The translations under genes and the position numbers were made by a program. The notes under the pieces are model-generated. The model did no database searches. It had not been told where the DNA came from and saw only the letters and a program-made list of their open reading frames with translations. DNA of 64,000 bases, from assembly GCA_023381645.1 (NCBI GenBank), contig JAMCRJ010000053.1, positions 79,568 through 143,567 of the forward strand, given 5' to 3'. Origin of the DNA: Gammaproteobacteria bacterium. Lineage in GTDB: Bacteria; Pseudomonadota; Gammaproteobacteria; Acidithiobacillales; Acidithiobacillaceae. Below are positions 19,792-29,931 of this stretch, one piece after another; within the stretch, counting starts at the first letter, position 1, and every line of letters begins with the position of its first letter.

Positions 19792-20340
19792 ATGAACCTG
19801 CCGAACCTGTTGACCTTGCTGCGGCTCTTTCTGGTGCCTGTAATTTTCTATGCACTGGCGAGGGGGTTTTTCGCCGTGGCACTGGTCATTTTTTTCGCAG
19901 CAGCGATTACCGACGCGTTGGATGGCTGGATAGCCCGTCATTACCATCTCCAGACCCGTCTGGGTGCCGTTCTCGACCCGGTGGCGGATAAATTACTTGT
20001 AGTCACGACCGTTATCATGCTGACCTGGTTGCAGTGCATCCCATTGTGGCTGACAGTCGCCGTTATCTCCCGGGACCTGTTGATCGTAGGTGGTGGTCTG
20101 CTCTACCTGCTGCTGATCGGAAAATTCAGTATCCACCCGACACTGCTGTCGAAATGGAACACCGCGTTACAATTTGTCGTCATTGTGCTGGTGCTGTTAG
20201 AGGCGGCCTTCCGCTGGCGGATGCCGCTGCTGCCGATCTTTGTCCTGGTATTCGTTACGGCTGTTGCGTCCGGGGGGCAATATGTCTGGGTCTGGAGTCG
20301 CAAGGCCATTGCCCAGGACAGGGCTCCCGGCCAATCATGA
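19792..20340 (+). CDS. pgsA: CDP-diacylglycerol-glycerol-3-phosphate 3-phosphatidyltransferase
   Basis: Makes phosphatidylglycerophosphate, the committed step to phosphatidylglycerol and cardiolipin. ATG at 19792 gives 182 aa, the length of E. coli PgsA. The CDP-alcohol phosphotransferase motif D-G-x2-A-R-x8-G-x3-D-x3-D is complete in DALDGWIARHYHLQTR and GAVLDPVADK. Several hydrophobic membrane segments. Stop and hda start overlap as ATGA. Confidence 0.94.
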   Translation: MNLPNLLTLLRLFLVPVIFYALARGFFAVALVIFFAAAITDALDGWIARHYHLQTRLGAVLDPVADKLLVVTTVIMLTWLQCIPLWLTVAVISRDLLIVGGGLLYLLLIGKFSIHPTLLSKWNTALQFVVIVLVLLEAAFRWRMPLLPIFVLVFVTAVASGGQYVWVWSRKAIAQDRAPGQS

Positions 20341-21050
20341 TGGGGAACCGACAGCGCATTCTCCCCTTGGGCGTGCAGGCGCCCGCAACACTGGAGGGAT
20401 ATTATCCCTGTCCCAACGCGGCGGCACTGCGTGCAGTGTTGAACTTGGTGGCTGAACCACAGGGCCTATGTCTTTACCTTTATGGCCCGGGCGGAGTCGG
20501 TAAAAGTCATTTGCTGCTGGGGGCGGCTTCGGCGCTTGCCGGCTGGACACCGTATATGGATTGCGGAGATATCGCCCACCTATTCAACAGCATAAAGGAT
20601 TTGGAGGGGTTCTCCAGCCTCGCAGCAGCGCCCCTGTTGTGTCTGGATAATATCGAAGCCTGGGCAGGTCAGCGCGATAAGGAAACTTTTTTATTCGACC
20701 TTTACAATGAGCGCATGAGTTACGGTCGACCGATGCTCCTTGCCGGTCGGGCGGCACCCCGGTTCCTGGACTGGGTGCTTCCCGACTGGGCCAGCAGGGC
20801 GAGCGCCTGCCTGCAGGTCGCCCTGCGCCTGCCCGATGATACGGAAAGGATGGCCATTCTACAGGAAATGGCGCAGCGCCGGGGCCTGCAGATAGGTGTA
20901 GAGGCAGCACATTATCTGTTACGTCATTATGCTCGCGATCCCTGTACACTGGATGGCTTGTTAACTGTGCTGGACGCCGGAAGCTGGGAACATCAGCGGG
21001 AAGTGACCATTCCTTTCATACGCCTTTGCCTAGGTGCAGAGAAGCCATGA
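20337..21050 (+). CDS. hda: DnaA-related inactivator Hda
   Basis: AAA+ protein of the DnaA family that, with the sliding clamp, stimulates ATP hydrolysis by DnaA after initiation. 237 aa: P-loop YGPGGVGKSHLLLG, Walker B-like LLCLDNIEAW, sensor region and the short C-terminal helices; no DnaA domain IV, which separates it from DnaA. A QRILPLGV sequence near residue 5 resembles the clamp-binding QL[SP]LPL motif. It starts inside the pgsA stop and its stop overlaps the next start. Confidence 0.88.
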   Translation: MMGNRQRILPLGVQAPATLEGYYPCPNAAALRAVLNLVAEPQGLCLYLYGPGGVGKSHLLLGAASALAGWTPYMDCGDIAHLFNSIKDLEGFSSLAAAPLLCLDNIEAWAGQRDKETFLFDLYNERMSYGRPMLLAGRAAPRFLDWVLPDWASRASACLQVALRLPDDTERMAILQEMAQRRGLQIGVEAAHYLLRHYARDPCTLDGLLTVLDAGSWEHQREVTIPFIRLCLGAEKP

Positions 21051-21931
21051 CATCGGGAAAAATGCCCGCGCGCCGGTGCTTTCGTCAGAAGAATAAAGCG
21101 CTGCACCTGGTCCCTGCAGAGCAAAACGGTTACTGGCAGCGTATGTTCTACCGGGTATTCAGAGCATGGCATGGTTTCTGGAACGATGACTGTATCGACC
21201 GCGCGGGTTTGCTGGCTTATACCACCCTCTTTGGCCTGATACCGTTGGCGGTACTCGGATTCAGCCTGTGGAACCTGGTAGGATTCAGTCTGCTCCACCG
21301 CGCTCAGGTTGATGATCTGATTTTACGCAGTTTTGTCCCCCAGGCTGGGGGGGCGATTCTGCGTCAGGTAAACAGCCTCGCAGCGCGTGGTGCGCAAATG
21401 GGTTTGTTTGGCGTGCTGGGATTGGGCATCACCGGGATTTTGCTACTGCATGCGGTGGAGCGGCATTTTAACGCCATCTGGGGGGTTACGCCGACCTGCC
21501 TGTGGTGCCGTATTTTGCGTTACATGGCGATGCTTGTGGCCGGTCCGCTCAGTATCGCGCTCATTCTGCCTCTCTTGGGCCCCCTGCAACCCCTGCTGAC
21601 CTATTTGGCGCATATTCCCCTTCTGCCCCCCGTTCTGAGCCATATACTCGCCTTTCTTGTGGTTACAGTGATGATGGGGTTACTCTACAAAATACTGCCT
21701 TCGGCGCGCACTCGCTGGCAGGATGTTTTTCTCGGCGGTGTGTCCGCAGCCATTCTGTTTGAGGTTTCAAAGATGGTGCTGGCCGGTTACCTGCAATTTT
21801 CAACCTTCGAAACCCTATATGGCGCACTCGGCGCTTTTCCCGTTTTTCTCCTCTGGTTGTACATGGCCTGGGCGAGTGTTCTGTTTGGCGCCGAAATGGC
21901 AGCGGCCGGAATGAAGCACGGTGACCATTAG
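21047..21931 (+). CDS. YihY/BrkB-family inner-membrane protein
   Basis: Multi-pass membrane protein of the YihY family (once misnamed ribonuclease BN); function unknown. 294 aa with about six membrane segments. Family features are DRAGLLAYTTLFGLIPL near the first segment, the long hydrophobic LVAGPLSIALILPLLG, and TLYGALGAFPVFLLWLYMAW near the end. ATG at 21047 overlaps the hda stop as ATGA. Third gene of pgsA-hda-yihY. Confidence 0.88.
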   Translation: MTSGKMPARRCFRQKNKALHLVPAEQNGYWQRMFYRVFRAWHGFWNDDCIDRAGLLAYTTLFGLIPLAVLGFSLWNLVGFSLLHRAQVDDLILRSFVPQAGGAILRQVNSLAARGAQMGLFGVLGLGITGILLLHAVERHFNAIWGVTPTCLWCRILRYMAMLVAGPLSIALILPLLGPLQPLLTYLAHIPLLPPVLSHILAFLVVTVMMGLLYKILPSARTRWQDVFLGGVSAAILFEVSKMVLAGYLQFSTFETLYGALGAFPVFLLWLYMAWASVLFGAEMAAAGMKHGDH

Positions 21932-21995
21932 GGAAGATGCGCTCTATATGATTAAAATTGGGAGGGGACACCGGGGGACTGACAAGGTCTAGGTC

Positions 21996-22024
21996 TTTAC
22001 TTGCAACGCTGTGGTCGCTAATAT
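21996..22024 (+). promoter_or_regulatory. Candidate promoter of the yceD-rpmF-fab operon
   Basis: TTTACT (21996-22001), 17-base spacer, TAATAT (22019-22024), ending 9 bases before the yceD ATG at 22034. No ribosome-binding site is visible before that ATG, so a short or absent leader is possible. Confidence 0.4.
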
Positions 22025-22033
22025 CCCGCGCTT

Positions 22034-22495
22034 ATGTTTTCCGCCAAAGCGTCCAGCCTGCTGATTGCCCGGGTGTCTGTCCATGGTGACCGGCTGGATG
22101 GTGATGTCGATCTTCGCGCCTGGTTGCGCCTGGGTGAGGCGCTGGCCAGTGTGCAGGCGGTGCATGTATGCCTTGATCTGGTCCGCAGGGGGCGGGTGGT
22201 TACCGCCGATGGCCATATAGAGTTGCGCGGTGAAATCCGCTGCGAACGCTGCATGGGCGCTATGCCCTTGCAGCTTTCCGTGGTTGTACACAGCGGATTG
22301 GCAGAACAGGAGTCTGCGGTGACCGCGCTGGACCCTGATCTGGAAGTGGTTCTTGCGGAAGACGGGGTTGTCGCTCAGCAAAGCTGGCTGGAGGACGAAG
22401 TGCTTCTAGCCCTGCCCATGATTCCGCGCTGTGCGGATTGGAAGTCGGGTGTTTGTCCGGTTACCGGGCTTGAGCCGTTAATGGTTGTAAAGTGA
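22034..22495 (+). CDS. yceD: DUF177 protein YceD
   Basis: Conserved 153-aa protein always next to rpmF, implicated in 23S rRNA maturation or ribosome assembly in other bacteria and plants. Seen: RCERCMG Cys pair near residue 73-76, an acidic stretch (LDPDLEVVLAEDG), LEDEVLLALPMIPRC and a second Cys in GVCPVTG. The start ATG lies close behind a candidate promoter. First gene of the fatty-acid and cell-envelope operon. Confidence 0.9.
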   Translation: MFSAKASSLLIARVSVHGDRLDGDVDLRAWLRLGEALASVQAVHVCLDLVRRGRVVTADGHIELRGEIRCERCMGAMPLQLSVVVHSGLAEQESAVTALDPDLEVVLAEDGVVAQQSWLEDEVLLALPMIPRCADWKSGVCPVTGLEPLMVVK

Positions 22496-22533
22496 AGTGC
22501 AGTACATCTTGATACAGATTGGAGAATTGAGTC

Positions 22534-22719
22534 ATGGCCGTTCCACAAAGTAAAACATCCCGTTCACGTCGTGACATGCGGCGCGCCCACGATTTTTTGG
22601 TAACGGTAAACCGTTCCGTATGCGCCAATTGCGGAGCAGCCAAGCTGCCCCATCATGTATGCCCCGAATGTGGTTTCTATAAAGGTCGCGAAATCGTGAA
22701 GAAGGCGGTCGAAGTCTGA
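22534..22719 (+). CDS. rpmF: 50S ribosomal protein L32
   Basis: 61 aa. Typical start [19 protein letters not shown], then a zinc ribbon CANCG ... CPECG, so this is the zinc-binding (C+) version of L32. TTGGAGA lies upstream of the ATG. Placed between yceD and plsX as in most proteobacteria. Confidence 0.98.
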   Translation: MAVPQSKTSRSRRDMRRAHDFLVTVNRSVCANCGAAKLPHHVCPECGFYKGREIVKKAVEV

Positions 22720-22756
22720 CCAGGCTGCCGCGCCAGAGCGTCCCGGAGGCTTCGCG

Positions 22757-23782
22757 ATGCCGCATATTGCGGTAGATGCCATGAGTGGCGATTTCGGCCC
22801 ATCGACAGTGGTGCTTGCCATCCGTGATCTGCTCGAGGATCACCCCGATGTCATATTTCACTTGGTCGGTGATACGGTTTCCCTTCAGACGGAGTTGGAG
22901 AAAGCACACCTCCGCGGATCGGCCCAGGTCGTCATGCACCACGCCAGTCAGGTGGTGGCAATGGATGAGACGCCGTCGCAGGCCCTGAGGGGCAAAAGGG
23001 ATTCATCTATGCATGTCGCCATCAGTCTGGTGCGGGAAGGGCATGCCGATGCTGTGGTCAGCGCAGGCAACACCGGTGCGCTGATGGCGCTTGGAAAAGT
23101 GTTCCTTCGCACCATTCCCGGAATTGACCGGCCGGCCATTGCCGCCTTTCTGCCGACGACCAAAGGGCGTTTCCTCGCACTGGATCTGGGTGCAAATGTG
23201 GATTGTCGCCCGGAACATCTCCTGCAGTTCGCGGTAATGGGCTCGATACTCGCTGAGCGGGTCATGGGTGTGACCAAGCCCCGCGTCGCCCTGCTCAACA
23301 TCGGCTCTGAAGAGATCAAGGGCAATGAGCAGGTCAAAGAGGCGGCACTTCTGTTGCGTGCCGCCAGGCTGAATTTCATCGGCAATGTAGAAGGTTCCGA
23401 TATTTACAAGGGAGTCGCGGACGTGGTGGTTTGTGACGGCTTCGTGGGTAATGTGGCGCTCAAGACCTCAGAGGGACTGGCAACGATGATCAGTCACGAA
23501 CTGCGCGCCAGCTATACCCATGGTTGGTATGGGCGTATTGCATATCTGATCAATCGTCCCATTCTGCAACGTCTGCGCCGCCGCCTGGATTCCCGTCAAT
23601 ACAACGGCGCCACGCTGCTGGGATTGAACGGGATCGTCATCAAGAGCCACGGGAATGCGGATCGTTTTGCTTTTGCCTGCGCGGTGAAAGTAGCGATCGC
23701 CGAGGCCAAACATCGCCTGACCCTGCATATTGCTGAAGTGATCCAGGAGAATCTCGATCCAGCGGTGCGAAACAGCGCGTGA
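22757..23782 (+). CDS. plsX: Phosphate acyltransferase PlsX
   Basis: Makes acyl-phosphate from acyl-ACP for phospholipid synthesis. 341 aa, full length, with [16 protein letters not shown] at the N-terminus, [29 protein letters not shown] and [16 protein letters not shown]. Its GTGA overlap with fabH couples the two genes. Associates with the membrane surface in other species. Confidence 0.97.
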   Translation: MPHIAVDAMSGDFGPSTVVLAIRDLLEDHPDVIFHLVGDTVSLQTELEKAHLRGSAQVVMHHASQVVAMDETPSQALRGKRDSSMHVAISLVREGHADAVVSAGNTGALMALGKVFLRTIPGIDRPAIAAFLPTTKGRFLALDLGANVDCRPEHLLQFAVMGSILAERVMGVTKPRVALLNIGSEEIKGNEQVKEAALLLRAARLNFIGNVEGSDIYKGVADVVVCDGFVGNVALKTSEGLATMISHELRASYTHGWYGRIAYLINRPILQRLRRRLDSRQYNGATLLGLNGIVIKSHGNADRFAFACAVKVAIAEAKHRLTLHIAEVIQENLDPAVRNSA

Positions 23783-24723
23783 AACCTATTTACAGCCGTA
23801 TTGTCGCCACTGGCGGCTATCTGCCGGAACGTATTCTCAGCAACCGCGAGCTGGAGCAGATGGTAGAGACCAGCGATGCCTGGATATTCGCCCGTACCGG
23901 CATCCGCTCCCGCCATATCGCCGCTCCCGGCGAGAAGACCGTAGACATGGCGGAAGCGGCGGCGCGCCAGGCGCTGGCCGACGCAGGTCTGAAGGCGGCA
24001 GATCTGGACCTGATTATCGTGGCGACGACCACTCCAGATCAGATATTCCCTAGTACCGCCTGCCTGCTGCAAGGCCGCCTGGGCAACCGGGGTGCGCCGG
24101 CCTTCGACATCCAGGCGGTTTGCACAGGCTTCATCTATGCGCTGGCAACCGCCGATCGCTTCATTCGCAGCGGTGGGGCGAGGCATGCGCTGGTGGTCGG
24201 TGTGGAGAGCATGTCCCATATTGTCGACTGGAGGGATCGCGGGACGTGTATTCTTTTCGGGGATGGCGCCGGGGCTGTGGTACTCAGTGCCGGTGACCAA
24301 CCCGGTATTATCTCCACACACATCCACGCCGACGGTGCCTATGCCGACTTACTGCAGGTCCCCGGCGGGGAGACATGGATCACCATGCAGGGCAACGCAG
24401 TATTCCGCGTGGCGGTGCGTACCCTAGGTGAGATTGTACAGGAAACGCTCGCGGCAAATGCCTTGACACCCGCAGAGATTGACTGGTTGGTTCCACATCA
24501 GGCCAATATCCGCATTATCCAGGCAACGGCCGACAAGCTGGGCCTGCCTATGGAGCGAGTGGTGACGACGGTGGAACATCATGGTAATACTTCCGCGGCT
24601 TCGGTACCTTTAGCCTTGGATGAAGCAGCACGGCGCGGTTGTTTTCAGCCGGGGCAACGGCTTCTGCTGGAAGCATTCGGGGGTGGTTTTACCTGGGGGT
24701 CAGCACTCGTGCGTTGGGGCTGA
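23779..24723 (+). CDS. fabH: 3-oxoacyl-ACP synthase III (FabH)
   Basis: Condenses acetyl-CoA with malonyl-ACP to start fatty-acid chains. 314 aa from a GTG that overlaps the plsX stop. Catalytic triad: Cys in [14 protein letters not shown], His in VPHQANIRI and Asn in [25 protein letters not shown] is the N-terminal family signature. Confidence 0.97.
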   Translation: MKPIYSRIVATGGYLPERILSNRELEQMVETSDAWIFARTGIRSRHIAAPGEKTVDMAEAAARQALADAGLKAADLDLIIVATTTPDQIFPSTACLLQGRLGNRGAPAFDIQAVCTGFIYALATADRFIRSGGARHALVVGVESMSHIVDWRDRGTCILFGDGAGAVVLSAGDQPGIISTHIHADGAYADLLQVPGGETWITMQGNAVFRVAVRTLGEIVQETLAANALTPAEIDWLVPHQANIRIIQATADKLGLPMERVVTTVEHHGNTSAASVPLALDEAARRGCFQPGQRLLLEAFGGGFTWGSALVRWG

Positions 24724-24761
24724 AAGCCCTGCATACCAATTTGTATTGAGAGGAGGTTCGC

Positions 24762-25697
24762 TTGCACGGCTCTATCGCCTTTGTTTTTCCTGGTCAGGGT
24801 TCGCAGTCTTTGAATATGCTGGCCGACCTGGCCAACAGTCATCCGTTGGTCAAAGAGGTTTTTGAAGAAGCTTCTGCGCAGTTGGGCGAGGACCTGTGGC
24901 TGCTTACGCAGGAGGGGTCCACCGAAAAACTGAGCCAGACCCGCTGGACACAGCCGGTGATGCTGACCGCCGGTTATGCTGTATACCGGGTATGGGAAGA
25001 GGAAGGTGGCATCTTTCCCGATTTTGTCGCCGGGCATTCCTTGGGAGAATACACCGCTCTGGTGGTTGCGGATGCGGTGGATTTTGTGGACGCTGTACGT
25101 CTGGTCGCGGAACGGGGCCGTCTGATGCAGGAAGCGGTACCGGAGGGGGTGGGTGCCATGGCAGCCATCATCGGTCTCGGCGACGATGAAGTGAAACAGC
25201 TTTGTGCTCAGGAGGCACGTGGTGAAGTGCTGGCTGCGGCCAATTTCAACGCGCCCGGACAGGTGGTGGCCGCAGGTCATCAGGCGGCCGTCGAGCGGCT
25301 GGTGGAGTCGGCACGTGCGGCCGGGGCCAAACGCGTTGTCCTGCTTCCGGTCAGCGTGCCCAGTCATTGCAGCCTGATGGAGCCAACGGCTGAACGTTTC
25401 CAGTCTGTGCTGGAATCCGTGCAGTTCCGTAGCCCAAGGGCGATGGTGGTACATAACGCCGATGTGCAAAGCCACAACACGCCGGATTCCATTCGAGCCG
25501 TACTTGCTAGGCAGTTATATTCGCCGGTGCGCTGGACGGACACGATTCGCCACCTCGCCCGGCAGGGGGCCATGACCTTTGTGGAAATGGGCCCGGGGCG
25601 CGTGCTGTCGGGCCTGGGGAAACGTATAGAACCCAGTCTGACCATGCTCCACGTCGAAGATAGCAAAAGCCTCAAGGCCGCCCTGGAGATGATCTGA
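24762..25697 (+). CDS. fabD: Malonyl-CoA:ACP transacylase
   Basis: Loads malonyl groups on ACP. 311 aa; TTG start at 24762 with a full AGGAGG box 6 bases upstream. FVFPGQGSQ near the N-terminus, nucleophile Ser in AGHSLGEYTALV, catalytic His in VSVPSHCSLMEP. The TGATG junction with fabG couples translation. Confidence 0.96.
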   Translation: MHGSIAFVFPGQGSQSLNMLADLANSHPLVKEVFEEASAQLGEDLWLLTQEGSTEKLSQTRWTQPVMLTAGYAVYRVWEEEGGIFPDFVAGHSLGEYTALVVADAVDFVDAVRLVAERGRLMQEAVPEGVGAMAAIIGLGDDEVKQLCAQEARGEVLAAANFNAPGQVVAAGHQAAVERLVESARAAGAKRVVLLPVSVPSHCSLMEPTAERFQSVLESVQFRSPRAMVVHNADVQSHNTPDSIRAVLARQLYSPVRWTDTIRHLARQGAMTFVEMGPGRVLSGLGKRIEPSLTMLHVEDSKSLKAALEMI

Positions 25698-26446
25698 TGG
25701 CAGGATCTTTGGAGGGCCAGCTAGCCCTGGTCACCGGTGGCAGCCGCGGCATCGGACAGGAGATCGCACACGTACTCGGCAGGCAGGGTGCGCGGGTCGT
25801 TGCCACGGCAACGACCTCTGCCGGTGCGGAACGGATCAGCGCCGATCTGGCGGCGCATGGCATCCACGGCGCCGGGATGGCACTGGATGTGACCGATGAC
25901 GCGGCCATGTCCGCAGTGCTGGCGCAAATACAGGCATCCCATGGTGCGCCGGCCATTCTCGTGAACAATGCGGGAATCACCCGGGATCAGTTGCTCCTGC
26001 GGATGAAGGATGAGGACTGGGATGCTGTCATGGCGACCAATCTGCGCGCGGTATACCGCTTGAGCAGGCTATGCGTGCGCGATATGCTCAAAGCCCGTTT
26101 TGGCCGTATCATCAACATTACTTCGATAGTCGGGGTGACTGGGAATGCCGGACAGACGAATTATGCGGCCGCCAAGGCAGGGGTCGCGGGTTTTACCCGG
26201 GCCATGGCGAGGGAGGTGGCGTCGCGGCAGGTGACTGTCAATTGTGTGGCACCAGGCTTTATCAGCACGGATATGACCGAAGGGCTGAATGAAGCGCAGC
26301 GCGAGACTCTGCTGCAGCAGATTCCTGCGGGAAGGCTGGGGGCGGTGGCCGACGTGGCTGCTGCGGTAGCTTATTTGGCGAGCCCTGAAGCAGGTTACGT
26401 AACCGGACAGATTCTGCATGTCAATGGCGGCATGTGGATGGGGTAA
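25697..26446 (+). CDS. fabG: 3-oxoacyl-ACP reductase
   Basis: NADPH-dependent short-chain dehydrogenase of the elongation cycle. 249 aa. Cofactor motif TGGSRGIGQEIA, NNAG motif, catalytic Ser in NITSIVGVTG, and Tyr/Lys in TNYAAAKAG. C-terminus YVTGQILHVNGGMWM is typical of FabG. Confidence 0.97.
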   Translation: MAGSLEGQLALVTGGSRGIGQEIAHVLGRQGARVVATATTSAGAERISADLAAHGIHGAGMALDVTDDAAMSAVLAQIQASHGAPAILVNNAGITRDQLLLRMKDEDWDAVMATNLRAVYRLSRLCVRDMLKARFGRIINITSIVGVTGNAGQTNYAAAKAGVAGFTRAMAREVASRQVTVNCVAPGFISTDMTEGLNEAQRETLLQQIPAGRLGAVADVAAAVAYLASPEAGYVTGQILHVNGGMWMG

Positions 26447-26530
26447 TGCATTCGTGGCTTTACAGGACTGTATGCCCTGTGGTCCAATCTCGCCGACAAT
26501 AATTTTTCACCGACAGAGGAGCTTCTCCTA

Positions 26531-26779
26531 ATGGATAATGTGGCAGATCGTGTAAAGAAGGTCGTAGTAGAGCAGCTGGGCGTTAATGAAGATGAAGTCA
26601 CCAATGAGGCGTCCTTTGTTGATGATCTCGGTGCCGACTCGCTGGATACCGTGGAGCTGGTGATGGCTCTGGAAGAAGAATTCGATTGTGAAATTCCCGA
26701 CGAAGAAGCAGAAAAGATTGCGACCGTGCAACAGGCCATCGACTATGTATCTGCGCATATTCCAGCCAAGGATGCCTGA
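26531..26779 (+). CDS. acpP: Acyl carrier protein
   Basis: 82 aa, acidic. The 4'-phosphopantetheine site is the Ser of [20 protein letters not shown] (first 20 residues quoted). GAGGAG precedes the ATG. The 84-base gap to fabG may hold an extra promoter, since acpP is usually expressed more strongly than its neighbours; none is clear by eye. Confidence 0.98.
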   Translation: MDNVADRVKKVVVEQLGVNEDEVTNEASFVDDLGADSLDTVELVMALEEEFDCEIPDEEAEKIATVQQAIDYVSAHIPAKDA

Positions 26780-26815
26780 GCATTTCCTGACTGGGACGAT
26801 GAGGAGATCAGGCGT

Positions 26816-28057
26816 TTGAAGAGACGTGTAGTGATTACGGGTTTGGGGATTGTGTCGCCCGTCGGTGTGGGTATCCCCGCGGCGTGGGATTCGATAACCC
26901 AGGGACGCAGTGGTATCGGCCGGGTTACCCGCCTGGATCCCGCCTCCTATAGTTCCCAGATTGCAGGAGAAGTCCGTGGCTTCGATATTGGTCAGTACAT
27001 TCCGACCAAGGAAGCCCGCAAGATGGATTTATTTATCCATTACGGCCTCGTGGCGGCCATGGAAGCGGTTGCAGACTCTGGTTTACAGATCGGAGCAGAT
27101 ATTGCAGATCGGGTGGGCGTATCCATCGGCAGCGGTATCGGCGGTCTGCCGGGCATTGAGTCCGAGCATCAGGTCGTCACGGAAAGCGGCCCCCGCCGGA
27201 TCTCGCCTTTCTTTATTCCACGTTGCATCGTCAATATGGTGTCGGGGCACGTTTCCATTATGTATGGCGCCAAAGGGCCCAACATCGCCATGGCGACGGC
27301 ATGTTCCACCGGTACACATTCCATCGGCGAGGCGGCGCGGCTCATCGAGTATGGCGACGCCGATGTCATGATTGCCGGCGGTGCCGAGGCGGCTGTCAGT
27401 CCTTTGGGGTTGGGTGGGTTTTGTGCGGCGCGGGCGCTCTCTACGCGCAACGCCGATCCAGAGAGAGCGAGCCGCCCTTGGGATAAGGATCGGGATGGTT
27501 TCGTGCTGGGCGAGGGCGCGGGCGTTCTCATTCTCGAAGAGTATGAATTTGCCCGGCGCCGTGGCGCACGGATCTACGCGGAGTTAGCCGGCTACGGCAT
27601 GAGCTCCGATGCTTACCATATGACCCAACCTGCCCCGGAGGGAGAAGGTGCCGCCCGTTGCATGCGGGCCGCACTGCGTAACGCCTCGGTATCGCCCGAG
27701 ATGGTGGGGTATATCAACGCACACGGGACGTCTACCCCGCTGGGAGATCGGTCGGAGACCGATGCGGTACATACCGTATTCGGCGAACACGCGCAGCGAT
27801 TGGCCATGAGCTCCACCAAGTCGATGACAGGTCATCTTCTGGGTGCCGCAGGGGGGGTTGAAGCCATTTTTACGGCGCTCGCGCTTTATCACGGCATTTT
27901 GCCGCCCACGATCAATCTGGATCAGGCCGACGAGGGCTGTGACCTGGATTATGTGCCCCTCAAAGCGCGAGAAGCATCCGTAGAAGTTGCTTTAAGCAAT
28001 TCCTTTGGATTTGGCGGCACCAATAGTTCACTGGTTTTCCGCCGCGTCTACGACTGA
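26816..28057 (+). CDS. fabF: 3-oxoacyl-ACP synthase II (FabF)
   Basis: Elongating condensing enzyme. 413 aa from a TTG ([14 protein letters not shown] follows) with GAGGAG upstream. Catalytic Cys in [14 protein letters not shown], His residues in [12 protein letters not shown] and [12 protein letters not shown], and the C-terminal [14 protein letters not shown]. Downstream of acpP as in E. coli. Confidence 0.97.
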   Translation: MKRRVVITGLGIVSPVGVGIPAAWDSITQGRSGIGRVTRLDPASYSSQIAGEVRGFDIGQYIPTKEARKMDLFIHYGLVAAMEAVADSGLQIGADIADRVGVSIGSGIGGLPGIESEHQVVTESGPRRISPFFIPRCIVNMVSGHVSIMYGAKGPNIAMATACSTGTHSIGEAARLIEYGDADVMIAGGAEAAVSPLGLGGFCAARALSTRNADPERASRPWDKDRDGFVLGEGAGVLILEEYEFARRRGARIYAELAGYGMSSDAYHMTQPAPEGEGAARCMRAALRNASVSPEMVGYINAHGTSTPLGDRSETDAVHTVFGEHAQRLAMSSTKSMTGHLLGAAGGVEAIFTALALYHGILPPTINLDQADEGCDLDYVPLKAREASVEVALSNSFGFGGTNSSLVFRRVYD

Positions 28058-28063
28058 TCACCC

Positions 28064-28921
28064 GTGGGGGTGATTGTCGCCTCCATGGATGGAGACCCCC
28101 TCGTGGTGGGGGGGACGTGCGATGCCACCCTGGACCGTGCGTTACATTACGGCGACGGGCTTTTTGAAACCATTGCAGTGATAGGGAGCGTTCCCCTATT
28201 TTGGGAGGCGCATCTGGCGCGGCTTGGGCGTGGCGCGACCATTCTGAATATTCCGGCACCTCATCCGGAAGTTTGGCGCAAAGATTTACGGACGGCACTG
28301 GATGCCATCCCCGCACAGCCACGCCTTCTCCTTAAACTGACCCTCAGTCGTGGGCCAGGGTTAGGGTACGGCAGCGTCGGCGCCGGCCCTCCCCGACGCT
28401 ATCTGTGGTTATCCCCGTGGCCGGAGCGAAACCCGCGCTACTGGAATCCTGGCATCTCCGCCGCAACCTGCGAGGTCGCCTTGCTCACCGGCGCACCGTA
28501 TCTCGGCGTCAAATCTCTCAATCGCCTGAATCAGGTTATGGCCAGGGATTCCCTAGCTCCCGAATATGCCGAGGGAGTCATGCTGGACCAGTCGGGAGTG
28601 CTGCGTGAGGGCATCATGTCCAATCTGTTTTGGGTAACGAGTGGCGTTGTCCATACTCCGGTACTGAAAAACGGCGGTATTGCCGGGGTTCAGCGGGCCG
28701 CCATTCTGGCGTGGTTACAGGTGCATGGCGTGCCGACCCGCTTGGGCCACTGGCCACTGACGACACTTCAGGATGCTGATGAAATGTTTTTCAGCAATAG
28801 CCTCATCGGTATCTGGCCGGCGCGCTACTTCATGGGGCGCGGATTACCCGGGCATGATGGACCCGTAACATCCGCCCTGCTCGCATGGGCTCGGAAAATG
28901 GGTCTGGGGCCGCAACCGTGA
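28064..28921 (+). CDS. pabC: Aminodeoxychorismate lyase
   Basis: PLP enzyme of fold type IV that releases 4-aminobenzoate for folate. 285 aa if started at the GTG at 28064; an ATG at 28085 would give 278 aa and aligns about equally well. Motifs: ALHYGDGLFETIAV, the lysine in GVKSLNRLNQVMAR, and a C-terminal segment DEMFFSNSLIGIWP. It lies between fabF and mltG, the usual place in gammaproteobacteria, which argues against its being a branched-chain or D-amino-acid aminotransferase. Confidence 0.88.
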   Translation: MGVIVASMDGDPLVVGGTCDATLDRALHYGDGLFETIAVIGSVPLFWEAHLARLGRGATILNIPAPHPEVWRKDLRTALDAIPAQPRLLLKLTLSRGPGLGYGSVGAGPPRRYLWLSPWPERNPRYWNPGISAATCEVALLTGAPYLGVKSLNRLNQVMARDSLAPEYAEGVMLDQSGVLREGIMSNLFWVTSGVVHTPVLKNGGIAGVQRAAILAWLQVHGVPTRLGHWPLTTLQDADEMFFSNSLIGIWPARYFMGRGLPGHDGPVTSALLAWARKMGLGPQP

Positions 28922-29931
28922 CCCGCAGACGTATGGTGGTGCTGCTCCTTCTTCTGGGCGTATTAATCCCCATGGGATTTTACGGCGTTGGCATGTATTG
29001 GCCGGAAGAGCTACCGGCGAAGGGAGTGACGGTCCCTATCCCCCTAGGTGCCAGTGACACGCAGAGTATCGCCAGCCTAGCGCGTTCCGGGGTGCTGCCA
29101 TATCCGCGACTGTTTCATCTGGCTTGGGCTCTGACCGGGCGTCCGGCCATACAGGCCGGACTATATGAATTCAGGGGAAGGATTAACCAGGAACAGGTGC
29201 TGCACCGCTTGATTGCCGGTCAGTCCACGCCCCTTAATCTGCTGATTGTGCCAGGCTGGCGTTTGCAGGACGTGGTCCGGGAAATACGGGACAGCGCCCC
29301 CTATCTCAATCGGCGGGATCTGCCTCAGGAGGAAGGGGTGGCAACGCGCCTGGCGCAGCAGGGTATAGGGGCCGAGGGCAGCGCAGAGGGCTGGCTTTTC
29401 CCGGATAGCTACCGTTATGTGCCGGGCACTACGGCGCTGAGCGTGCTGCGGCGCGCCTACGTGCGCATGCAGCACGAATTGCAGGCCCTGTGGGCCGGGC
29501 GCGCTCCCGGACTGCCGCTCAATGATCCCTACCAGGCACTGATTCTGGCTTCCATCGTACAAAAGGAGGGGGCGCCCCCCGCAGAGCAGGCACATATTGC
29601 GGCCGTGTTTCTCAATCGCTTGCGGCACGGGATGCCTTTGCAATCCGATCCTACCGTGATTTATGCTTTGGGCGAACGCTATGCCGGGCTTTTGACAGCA
29701 CAGGAGATGCATGTGGACAGCCCTTATAACACCTATCTGCATGCCGGATTGCCGCCTACGCCCATAGCGATGCCGGGATTCACCAGCCTGATGGCCGTGC
29801 TGCATCCCGCGGACAGTACCGACCTCTATTTCATTGCCCAGGGAGATGAGTACCATTATTCCGAGAGTTACGCGCAACACCTCAAGCAGATACGACGTTA
29901 TCTCCAGCATGCCGGAGGAGCGGATCGGTGA
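28918..29931 (+). CDS. mltG: Endolytic murein transglycosylase MltG
   Basis: Inner-membrane lytic transglycosylase that ends glycan strands. GTG at 28918 overlaps the pabC stop (GTGA) and gives 337 aa: membrane anchor at about residues 6-25 (MVVLLLLLGVLIPMGFYGVG), LysM-like part, then the YceG catalytic domain with EGWLFPDSYRY, ASIVQKEGAPP (catalytic Glu), AAVFLNRLRHGMPLQSDPT and DSPYNTYLHAGLPPTPI. Confidence 0.95.
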   Translation: MTRRRMVVLLLLLGVLIPMGFYGVGMYWPEELPAKGVTVPIPLGASDTQSIASLARSGVLPYPRLFHLAWALTGRPAIQAGLYEFRGRINQEQVLHRLIAGQSTPLNLLIVPGWRLQDVVREIRDSAPYLNRRDLPQEEGVATRLAQQGIGAEGSAEGWLFPDSYRYVPGTTALSVLRRAYVRMQHELQALWAGRAPGLPLNDPYQALILASIVQKEGAPPAEQAHIAAVFLNRLRHGMPLQSDPTVIYALGERYAGLLTAQEMHVDSPYNTYLHAGLPPTPIAMPGFTSLMAVLHPADSTDLYFIAQGDEYHYSESYAQHLKQIRRYLQHAGGADR

